NCBI GenBank assembly: GCA_026413225.1
Contig: CM048552.1
Location: forward strand, 44,593,001 to 44,657,000
Reading direction: 5' to 3'
Source: Otis tarda
Lineage: Eukaryota > Chordata > Aves > Otidiformes > Otididae
DNA: 64,000 nt
This document shows positions 34,144 to 64,000 of this stretch, one piece after another (within the stretch, counting starts at the first letter, position 1; the number at the start of each line of letters is the position of its first letter). The position numbers and the translations under genes are program-made. The notes under the pieces are model-generated. The model had not been told where the DNA came from and did no database searches. It was given only the letters and a program-made list of their open reading frames with translations.

Positions 34144-35541
34144 GCTTTCAACATTGCAATTCTAAGGCATACAGGAGAAAAGAGAAGTGTCTCTGCTATC
34201 AGTTTCTACCCCCACTGAACCCAGTGATAGTACTGTCATTGGCTTTACTGACAGAACACCAAGCTCTAATCTACACATACCTACACATAACAAAATTTAT
34301 ACAGTTTATGTGCTTCATCATGGTGGTGGACGCCCCATCCCTGGAAATGTTCAAGGCCAGGCTGGATGAGGCTCTGAGCAACCTGATCTAGTCAGGGATG
34401 TCCCTGCTCTTGCAGGGGGGTTGGACTAGATGACCTTTGAAGGTCCCTTCCAACTCTAACCATTCTATGATTCTATGATTCTATGATCATCATCTTTGTA
34501 GGACCAGCTGCTAAACTCACCTATGTTATTAAAAAAAAAAAAAAATCCCCTGTGCTTATTTTTCAGTGGTGACATGAAAAGTTCCCTTTTCCACTAGATT
34601 AAGATTTTATACTCTTGCAGTTTCCTGAAGATCTATGAAGTAAGACTCATGTCATCAGCAGGATCCTGTGCAATCTACATTTTCTACTGGTAAGATTTGC
34701 TGTTCATGAACACTTTTTGAACATGCTCAGAACATTTCCAATCTTGGGAATCTAAAAAAAAAGACTTTCTGGCAGATCCTGGCATGTCTTACCTACAATG
34801 TGTAACAGCTATTGAAGCATGTTTAATGCCTGGTGAGGTTTTTGTGCTATCCAAGTATTCTTTCCAGCTCCCCTACGGTCCCTTGACATGGAAAAGAAAA
34901 CTTACTGAGAAAGTATCAGCATGAAATGGTGCCATATTAATGAAAGCGCTCATCATGTTAGTACTTTTTGCAAAATATGTAATGTAGCAGAAAATAGTGT
35001 ATTTCCGCAGAACTCTGGACGAGTAAATCTTTGAGATTTATAGCCATATTCAAAAGATAAGTGGTGAGAAATGCAACATGAATTCCAGTTCCAGATTTGA
35101 TCCAAAGTTGCATCCAGCTCAGAATGTCCTTTCTTTGCCACTGGTCAGTTCTGAATTATTTGAGAAGTGCAAGAATCTCTGTAACCTTTGGAAGATTTTC
35201 TGTACAGGGGAAGTTTTGTTCTAGCTTTATGCAACTCCCTGATGTTCTAAATTGAGCCATCTCTCTCATTTAAAAAAAAAAAAAAAAAAGAAAGAAAAAA
35301 AGTAAATGTCTTCTGCTGTTTGAGATGGGGAAAAAACCAGCATAGCATCTCCTGGACCAAGCTGTCGTTACAATCAAATGACCACCCTAGTGAGTCTGAG
35401 TTAGGTCCTCTGCTCCATGCTGGCTCTTGTTTGAATGATGCCAAGGAATACTGGGTGTTGTGTACAGTTACAAAGAGCTTTCATGATGGCCCCTTAAGAA
35501 TACTCACAACAATTCAGTGCTGGCTTCTTTGCTAGGCCTTG
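34144..35541 (-). other. PPFIA2: PPFIA2 3' UTR (extent inferred)
   Basis: Sequence downstream of the TGA on the - strand up to the first strong AATAAA. It has no coding signal. It contains a + strand CR1 3' end at 34322-34487 and an A/T homopolymer at 35273-35289. If the ATTAAA at 34822 is used instead, the UTR is only about 0.7 kb and excludes the CR1. Confidence 0.4.
34322..34487 (+). mobile_element. CR1 LINE 3' end with (ATTCTATG)n tail
   Basis: The last codons of CR1 ORF2 (VVDAPSLEMFKARLDEALSN then a stop) are followed by the conserved CR1 3' UTR (ggttggactagatgacctt, ...ggtcccttccaactctaac). The element ends in three copies of attctatg. It is strongly 5'-truncated, as most CR1s are. It is antisense to PPFIA2. 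Confidence 0.95.
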
Positions 35542-55208
<19,667 letters not shown>

Positions 55209-58200
55209 CTAGAAATGGATCAAAAACTGTTAAATATGCAGACGTATGCATAAGGAAAATAGAGATTCAGCCATGCCTTTTTGTTAGGGGTAACAACAGT
55301 GAAGCACGATGACAGGCATAGAAAACACCAGTGCACAATACAGCTCCTTCTCATTTTTGAATGTATTTTTTTTCTTGGTGCATTTTGACATCCCTTTAAA
55401 CACCTAACATACAGAAGGCAAGGTTTCTGTCTGTTCTTAGCTGAAGCAATACATCATTGGGATATGCTATATAAAAGGTTCACGCATGTAACAGAAGACA
55501 TTGTTGAAGAGAGAAAACTGAGGGGTTCCTCCTGAGGCTGACTTAGCTCTGGTCTGGTAATGGTTCAGAAAAGACCAAAATCACCAACTTCCAAACCTGG
55601 GCTAAGCATGGATATAATGCAGCTGGGTATGAGAGGTCTCAGTGTTGAAACACTAAACCCTGCTGGACCAGCTATGCACAGTTCTAGGGTTGCTGGAGCT
55701 ATTCTGCATCTTAAATACGCCATCCATGGCTAACTAAGAGTTGGTTGTATCTTAAATAGTTCCATGTTTGTTTTTTTTTTTTAATTATTATTGGTTATGT
55801 ACAAAATAAATCCGTGTGGTTTACTGATGTATACATTTTCATAATTATAGAATTGATGTAGTTGCTCAGTTTTATAGATATACAAACATATAGACATATT
55901 TCTGAGTTGATCATTGACTGCAATGATTGTGTACATAAAACATCATCCTCAAAACTTAAAATAAACTGTTAATACAGCAGTATTAAATATTTGGTAAAAT
56001 TACATATAGGCCAGTCGACTAGACTATCAGGAGAATGCTCTGTATTAAACACGTTCAGCCATTTGACCAGGCATTTTTATTCCGGGAGCCAGAATAAAGA
56101 ACCCACTGTGGTGGTGGCATAGAAAAAGCAGTCCTTCAAAAGTCTTTTTTTTCCTTCTATTTAACAACATATTTTCAGCTGCCTCCTACTGAGTGAAACA
56201 CAAAAGAATGCTCTCAGCAACACGCTGTAGTGAAAAACAAATTAGACAGGGACTATGCTAATGTAGTATTAAAATTTGCTTACATTCCCACATAAGAAGG
56301 AAATCTTCGATTTATAGCTTCAGTTTTGCTCTGTCCTCCTTTATTACTACAGCCTTTGTGGTTCAGTTATCCCTTGGCAATTCTTCACTGCCTTAGCAGC
56401 CTTTCAAACACATGTACTACAAAATCACAGCAGATAAAAGCGATGGAGTGATCTTATTTACAAGAAGGAATACTCCTTCTGGGATTTTTGCACTGCCAAG
56501 GGGCCAGACTGAGAGAATTTGGCTTTAGCAGAAAATGGATCTCAAATAGCAATTTTGCATACATGTTTAAATCCTTCACTCTGAATATTAATGAAGACAG
56601 CTGCTTTTCTTTCTGTTTGTGCTGTAGTAATATGTAACACTACAAATACTTGACAGCGTTACTGAAGTTTATCTAGCTTCTCCTCCCACACATCCTTTGC
56701 AGCATACCTTCATTCAGATGTCCAAAGACACTCTAAAGCTATCTTTGCTTTCTATGTAAGCAAAATCCTCAATAAAACAAGATAAAGTTGCTCTCTGGGT
56801 ACGCAAACATGTTACACATGTTACTTTCAGTAGCTGGAGGAGGTGCAGAAATCCCATATTCCCAGGGAGACAAGCGGTGAAGGCCAATAAAGACATACAG
56901 ACTTGGCTGCTTAGGAAAGCAGAACTAAGGCATGGCTAGACATAGCCACCTCCCAGCTACCTGTGGACGAGGTATTTGGGTCATAGTCTTTCCCTTGGAG
57001 CTGTGGAGTGTGTGTGAAGCTAGCAGCGCTGTCCTCAGCGAAAGCCAAGCTTTCAGGGATGCCTCTTCCTCATCTGGCCAGTTTTGGTGTCTCATGGCCG
57101 AGCATAGACCCCACAGAACCCAGTACAACTTGCTCCTTCCCCAAAGCCAGCCCAAGCCCAAGGAGCAGCCCCTTCTGCAGTTGGAACTGCCATGAAAGCA
57201 CCATCCTTGGAGGAACCTGATCCCAGATTTTTTCCTTGCTTAGGGCATTCTCTCAGCCCACACCAGCTGAAAGAGCAGGGCTGGCTATCACAGTAAGTAA
57301 AAAAGGAGACTATGGTTTTGAGGGCCACTGGCCTTCTTTGCTTGTGTTGGGCTCCTGCTCCAAGCAGAAAAGCAGCAGCACATGGTCTACAAGGAGATGG
57401 GGATGAAATTTTGGCTTGTAACTCTGATTTGGTGTTAAATCCCTGTGTGGCCTCAGGAACCGAGTTATCTGAAGATGCAGCATTGGCATGTTAAGTTCTC
57501 ACTTCCATTAAAAACTTACTTCCTTTATGCTGGCATTATAAAGTAGATATTTATAGGGACTCCTCTGTGACTTTGCAACTGGCCTGAGGCTTGGTGTGGA
57601 GGCTTAGCATTATTCCACTGCTTCTCAAACAAATACACTCTCCTAGAATAGGAAAGCACTTCTGTTACTTCAGGGGCAGTCTGGCTCACAGAGCTAAAGG
57701 AAAATATATTTGTGGTTATTGATTTTGGCTGAAGAAAATGGGGCCAGGCCAGAAATGGGATGTTCTATATATATCCTATAGCCAAAGACTGCCGTTTGAT
57801 AAACGTAATCCAAAGGGTCTTGGCATGTGAGAGGGAAGTGTTCTGAGTTTTGAAAATACTTTTAGTGTAAAGTTAAAATCCTTTACTCAGACATGCACAG
57901 GGAATACAGCCATCATAAGGTCTGTGCCTCAATTATTGATGTGGAACACTAAAAGGATTTTAAAAATATTTCTTTCCCTTGAAAAGAATTTTGTGCTTCA
58001 GAACTTGTATTTTCTTCCCTCAGAGGTTTAGTTTAAACACTTCTCCAATAATAAAGTTTATTTAAATTATATTTTACTTTTTGAGAAATATTCTTCTTTG
58101 ACTACTTTTAACACACATTAGGAGATCTGCAGAACCTGAACCTTCAATTTCTAAACCAGAACTAAACCCAGAATTTCTATTTTTTTGACTAAAAGAAATC

Positions 58201-61200
58201 TGCTTTAGTTGGCAGTCAAAGAAAACTTTGAGTTTTTCTCTATGAACTAGCACTATAGAAAAAACTCCACTCTTTCAAAATAATTTAAAAGTGTCATGTA
58301 GGAAAAAATATGTATCATTTTGATCAACAGTGCAAATCATCAGAAAAATTAATCCAGTGATTTGTCTTTTTTGGAATGTAATTAGAATATTTTAGAACAA
58401 TTTGAATGTGGTGTTGTCCTCGTGGGACTGTCACTGGCTTCCTGAAAACAGAAGGTCCCTAAAGACAAATATTGGCAACTGCAGTTCAATTTTCCTTACA
58501 AAAACATACAACTGATCACAGGAGGAAGAAGATACAAAAACCCTAAACCTCATCACTCCCTCTTCCTTTCATTACAAAGATAGGGTTTGGATGTCGTGAA
58601 CAGCATCATACAGCTTCTCTAATTTGGAAGATGCTTTGCAGAAGAACGTGGGGATTTTCTCCTCCTAAAACTTTGTCAGAAAAGCACTACATGTTATAAT
58701 GTGTCCACTTTGCATTGGTAAGGAGGTAGGGAATTAAAATGTAATTATTTCCATGCTCATTTAGTTTTTTGGCAACACATGAAAACAAGCTGATAAGGAA
58801 GAATTGACATTAATTAGGCATTACTATAAATGCTATTATTTTGCAGATAAGACTTTAAACCATTTATTACCACTGGAATAAATTCCAAATTAAAGCTGTA
58901 TTTTTAAAGATAAAATTATTACTGTTCAAGAATAAAATCCTCTTCCTAGAGGCATTATGGGAGTAACTGCAATATGCTTTTTAAAATATGTCATTGCCCT
59001 GAGCCTGGTTTTGCAAAGTCAGGACATTTCATGATCATCAGCTGTTTAGCATTCATCGAAAATCCAAGAGATGCCTCTATTTGTCTGTTGTAGAGAGAGT
59101 GCCTCATAAAGTGGGCTGTCCACTCTTTTATCAAAGATAGAAGAGAAGGAGGACATCACGTCAAGTTACGTTGTGGAGTTGTGTGTCAGAGAAGAAGGGC
59201 TGCCTCCCTAGCATTGACATCTGGTGTTTAATCCTCCTCAAAATTATTTTCCTAAAGATTTTGTTACACTGGGCCATTTTCTTTAACACCATTCTTTTGA
59301 GAGGCAGGTACAACTGCCCAAATCAACCTACCAAGCTGAGAGCACAACTGTCTCATACCACAGGGACTATGAATGCTTCAATGTCCCTCTGGACAGCAGT
59401 TGTACACGGGAGCAAAAGGAAGGGGGAAATAAGAGCAAAACTATGTTATTATCCTGCAAATTTTCTATTTCATATATATCCTTCCCTTGTACTGGGAATA
59501 TTCTAGCTCTGTATCAGTAGCCCTCACCAATCCATTGCATAAAACTCAATGAACTTTATTAAAAATGAGAATAATCTTTAAATAGACTCTGTGTGGGATG
59601 TTAACAAGATCTTAGTTTAAAGTGTGTCATTCAATGACATTCAATTTTCTTTATGAAGATGAGGCACCCCCTCATGAAGCAAACAAGAAATAACAGCTTA
59701 GCATTTCTGACACACATAATGCAAACGCTCTGTGTAGCACACAAAGACCAGACACTGTCTTGATGAAACCTGAACAATGTTTCAACACAGATCTTCAAAT
59801 TTCTGCAAATAATAACATTTACTCTGACAGTTCAAGTAGAGTTCACATGAAAATTCCTCAGGGATATTATGTTGTGCATATTGCAATGTCTGTTACTTAA
59901 TGTAATCATAAATGTGAGATAAATTGAAAAAGAGGGACAGTGAAGTCAAGACCCAAATCATGTTATTAAGATACAAGCAGAATCTATTAAAAATATTTGG
60001 CTAACAGGAAATCTAGATTCTATAAAATGGCCTTTACTCAGACATTTTCTTAAAAATGTAACAGACGAAAGTATTTACCTAGCAGACCCTCTGATTATTA
60101 TTAGTATTACTGATGCTATTATAATCATTGTTATCATGAATACTAAAACGTTTCATTTACAGCGAAATATTATACATTTTTGGTTTCTAGAAGGGAAACA
60201 GAATCATAGAATAGTTTGGGTTGGAAGGGACCTTTAAGAGTCATCTAGTCCAACCCCCCTGCATGGAGCAGAGGTATCTTCAACCAGACCAGGTTGCTCA
60301 GAAACGATAGAGAAATTATGCTATATTCATCTGAGTAATCCTGTGATTTCAACTCAAGATTAAACACACCTGCCTCTTCAAAGCTACCATACTCACATTC
60401 AAAGACTGCAAAATTCAGGAGAGAGGATTTCTAATGAATTAAGATGGATTTGGAATTTATCTCTTCTATTGTCATTAGCTAAATATTTAAGAGCGGCTAA
60501 AATCCTGTAGCTAATATCATTGTATGACTAAGTACGGTAGTTAAATTTGTATAAATTAATAACAATCAAATGTCTAATAAAAAGTAACAAGTTACATTTT
60601 ATCTATTTTTCTTCTGCAAGACTATAAATGTTTTTAAAGTAGAAAAAAAAAAGAGAGACTCAAACTTGATATTGCTTATAATGCAGATTGAATTTAATAT
60701 GAAAGGATCCATTTGACTTTAAGACTGCACTAATTAAAAACTGGGCCAGACCTTGTTTCAACTTTGGCACTTAAGTGACCTGGCTTTTAAATAATTTGAG
60801 ATCCTCAATTTTTTCTCCTTTTTGATACCAAATATAACAGTAAGATGGAGAAAAATGGACAAAATTCAATTTCAATTTTTTACAAAATGTTTCTTATTCA
60901 ACTTTAAGGAGGTTTCAGAAAAAATCACTGCAATACAGAAATGAAGATGCAACTAATAAATACAAATTTTTAAATCTATAAACCAAAGAAATATAACTTT
61001 AAATTTAATAGCATGCTGGCTAACACAGATTGGCAAAGCAGATTTAACAATGCTGTAATTATTCTATATAGGTGTACATTTTAAGTGTACGCAAACTGAA
61101 GAGCAGCATTCTTTTTCCTGAAGGTATATATTAAGCTAAATGAAGCACGTTTAGGAATGCATAATACAGACCCCAACAAATCAGAGCTGCAGAGAGCTAC

Positions 61201-64000
61201 TATTAAAAAAATAATAAAAGACCTGTGAAATAAACAGACTTGCATAATACATAACCTTGCAATCATGTATTCACTATACTACATTAGAGACTCCTGGAGT
61301 TCCTAGGTTGATTAAATGCTATCAAATCTATTTTTATAAAGCCATTTCATAATCACATACTCTAAATTAATATGGTAACCTCTCCTCTCTTTGAGTTTTT
61401 TATGCTTACACCTTTAGAAAGTTGTATCTCATATATGCTTTGAATGGATGACATTTTCTCTCTAAGTTCCAAAAATTATTCAAGAAAAAAAAATAACATT
61501 TGTACAATAGATCAAAGAGGAGATAAAGATTTAAAACCTGATATCAGGTTAATTTTTTTTTTTAAAAAAAAAAAACCATTAAAAATGAACTGGTGAAAAA
61601 GACAATAGTAAAATTATATGCACAAATGAAATATTATTGTACTCCTACACAGCATGAGGGCTCAAACAGAAAAAAAGAAATTGTGTACTCTGGATTACCA
61701 GAGTGTTTTTGAGTTTGAGTCCTCTGTGATTTAATTAAATAGAATTTATGCCTTAACAGCATTTGTTAATCTAGGTCTTCACTCTCATGATTTTTCCACT
61801 GACTTAAACTCTCAAATGCCTTTGTGATTCTGGGCTTCAGACCTCCCAAAATTTATTTTTTGACAGAATTTATCTCCAAGTAGTTAATCCATTCTGTTGA
61901 GCCCTGCAGGAGCAAGTCCTGACTTGAATTTGTGTATGCTTTTGATGTTTACCATTGTTTCAAATACTTTGAAAGTTTTCATTTGGGTCAGTTTTCTGCT
62001 GGATTTTTTACATAAGGTTCACAGAAAAACAAAAAGAAATAAGAATAAAACATAGAAAATAAACATGGTGCTGAAAATGAATATGTTCAGCAGCCATGAT
62101 GTTTTAACTTACCCGGATATGCTTTTCATGAGATGGAGAGAGATGAATGGAAAAAAAGCACATAAATGTTAATGAACATATAGTAGTCCATTAAAAAAAA
62201 ATTATATGATAGATAAAATAATATCACCATTAAAACTATGGAAATCTTTCTAACTGGTCTTTGAATGCTTTAAAGAAGTTAAATGTTCTCGTGAAGACAG
62301 ATGCATCTGTCAAAATGAGATTTTCATTAAACTGACGTTGGCTATTTATTAGGTAGCACTCAGCACATCTTCCATCTGCAATACATATTTGTCTCAAAGT
62401 GAAAATAAACACAATGAATGTGAAACAGATTTTCAAATCAAAGCATTTTGCCCAGATTTGAATAATTTAATAATGATTTTTGTGTAACACCAAAAATCCT
62501 GAAAATCCCAAACCTGCGGATTTAAGCAACCATAGAAACACAGTAAAATCAAGTGGATTACAAACCAAGGTTTACTTTTCTATGTGCACTTTATTAATAT
62601 TTTAGGAAAATATCTCATAATAATCATAAATGACCTAGACTTGGGTTGGTTTTTTTTTTTTTTTTAATATGCAGATTTCATGCACATAAGTGACTAACAT
62701 TTGTAATGGTTTTTCATGTTGTGTAGTATTTTAATTTGAGCAGTCATGCTAACAGTAGATCAGCAGCAATACTGGTATGAATTATTTGCCCTCTAAGTAA
62801 CCTACTCCTGCCAATATAATTGGTAACAGTATCTGTAGGAGAAAGCAGGATGCCATTGCTGATAATAAACTTTCTTCAGCATCCTTTAATTGCCATAATA
62901 AAAATTAAATGATATGCCTGAATGAAATACAGACATCTCAGAAAATTGTATTTCTATTAACAAATGATTTATCAAGATATAAAAATGCTTGATAGGTATA
63001 GCTGTAGAAAATTTTGGGGTGAAAAACCTGTGCTCTGATTAATTAAGAAGAGGTTGTAGACATTTCAGTGAGTTCAGGAGGGGGCTAGTTTCATGATCTT
63101 AAATTTTGTTTTAATGTGTGTGAGATCAGCAGAACAGCTAGGAGAGAGGAGAGAAAGTGGAATACAGGAAAGTAGATGGAAACAACAAATTTATACATAG
63201 AGGAAAGGAAAATTAAAGGAAGGTCAACAAAGGCATGCAATATAAATAAAAGACTAGAAAATTACTCAAACAATTACCAAATCTGATGGAAGAACCATTA
63301 GAATTGAATATGCATTTGTGATTTTGAGGCCAAAATCTCCATCATGCTCATTTTCTACTGAGCTAACTGTAAAGACTGACATAAACACTTTTCCTGGAAA
63401 AGCTTTTAATTTTGGACCTTCCAGAGCCTATTGAACCAGAACTCCCACTTCTTACATCTTCTTCTGAATACACCTTTGGGTATGCGTAGAGAGAAATAAA
63501 CAAGGGAGTTAATTGGAATGTGAGTAATTTTCTGGCAGCTTTAACGAGTTGGCAGTTTCCAGTTGCATGGGGAAAATTTATGGGACCAGAAGGCCATGCC
63601 AGTCTCTCCCATTATAGAAGGAGAGGATCAAGGGACATTCCTTCACTTCCTGAGCATCTTGTCCTCAGAATAATAAAATAAAGCTGAAAAAATGGATCTT
63701 TAAATTCTAGCTTTCACCTTTTCATAAGAAAACCATTTAATCACCATTTTATTGAAGGAACACAACAATTTCCCTTAGACATATTATTAAACTAAAAGAT
63801 ACATAGAATTTTTTTCCTCTGCTGTGTTTTATCAATTATTCCCTTAAACCTTAATTCTACAGTTAATCTGACAGGATATTTGCATGTGCTGGAGATCATA
63901 GTTTAGAAAGCCAGCTGCATGCATGAGGGCTCCTTATATTTATCCAGATTTATAAGGGATCTTATATATTTATCCAAAAATCCCAAATTGCAACAGATAA
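55209..64000 (-). other. PPFIA2: PPFIA2 upstream intron (partial)
   Basis: About 8.8 kb with no exon I can recognise. The exon expected immediately upstream, carrying an RRLKKK-type end, was not found. AT-rich, with homopolymer runs (61551-61574, 62650-62665) and one CR1 tail at 60.2 kb. Promoter and coiled-coil exons lie outside the window. Confidence 0.75.
60201..60301 (-). mobile_element. Short CR1 LINE 3' end
   Basis: On the + strand it reads gaatcatagaatagtttggg, ttggaagggacctttaagag and tcatctagtccaacccccct. This is the reverse complement of the CR1 3' UTR with its ATTCTATGATTC tail. Only about 100 bases remain; it is severely 5'-truncated. Confidence 0.93.

Noticed and set aside
62105-62165. 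Consensus-like donor (CCGG|GTAAGT) on - at about 62112, considered as an upstream PPFIA2 exon end
   Set aside because: No AG acceptor lies in the preceding ~85 bases, and the conceptual peptide matches nothing I know of liprin-alpha.

Overview
The window is vertebrate nuclear DNA, almost certainly from a bird. The genome type shows in AT-rich introns, short GT-AG exons, several CR1 LINE copies with the (ATTCTATG)-type 3' tail, and a GC-rich avian ERVL-type solo LTR. The species cannot be named from sequence alone. It carries the 3' halves of two convergent protein-coding genes. I recognise them by matching spliced peptides to remembered vertebrate proteins, with no database search: ACSS3 on the + strand and PPFIA2 (liprin-alpha-2) on the - strand. 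The same two genes are neighbours in human (12q21), so this looks like a conserved synteny block.

Layout. 1-3408 is ACSS3 intron. Seven ACSS3 coding exons lie at 3409-3504, 7050-7113, 20307-20388, 21362-21484, 25920-26019, 26099-26271 and 26569-26643 (stop TAA). A 3' UTR with two AATAAA signals follows near 27.3 kb. The 13-kb intron 7114-20306 holds a CR1 fragment (11.15 kb), an ancient CR1/L3-like fragment (13.45-13.93 kb), a solo LTR with target-site duplications (15.1-16.2 kb) and another CR1 (18.4-18.9 kb). The intergenic stretch from about 27.35 to 34.1 kb shows no gene.

PPFIA2 then runs right to left. Its coding exons, in transcript order, are 55208-55127, 47563-47363, 45257-45195, 43760-43731, 41709-41534, 40678-40581, 38738-38563, 38479-38411, 37434-37275 and 35600-35542 (stop TGA). 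All ten join in frame and encode the C-terminal half: the three liprin SAM domains and the C-terminal tail ending VRTYSC. The intron between 47.6 and 55.1 kb carries a long 5'-truncated CR1 of about 3.1 kb. 55209-64000 is upstream PPFIA2 intron with one short CR1 tail at 60.2 kb.

The genes are unrelated in function. ACSS3 is a mitochondrial acyl-CoA (propionyl-CoA) synthetase; PPFIA2 is a presynaptic active-zone scaffold. They share only their convergent arrangement. The most interesting details are a very short GC-AG intron in PPFIA2 whose retention would append a hydrophobic tail, two small phase-0 cassette exons in the SAM1-SAM2 linker, the intact-ended solo LTR inside ACSS3, a CR1 that may lie inside the PPFIA2 3' UTR, and a rare MIR-like SINE remnant. 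I found no convincing new biological system.
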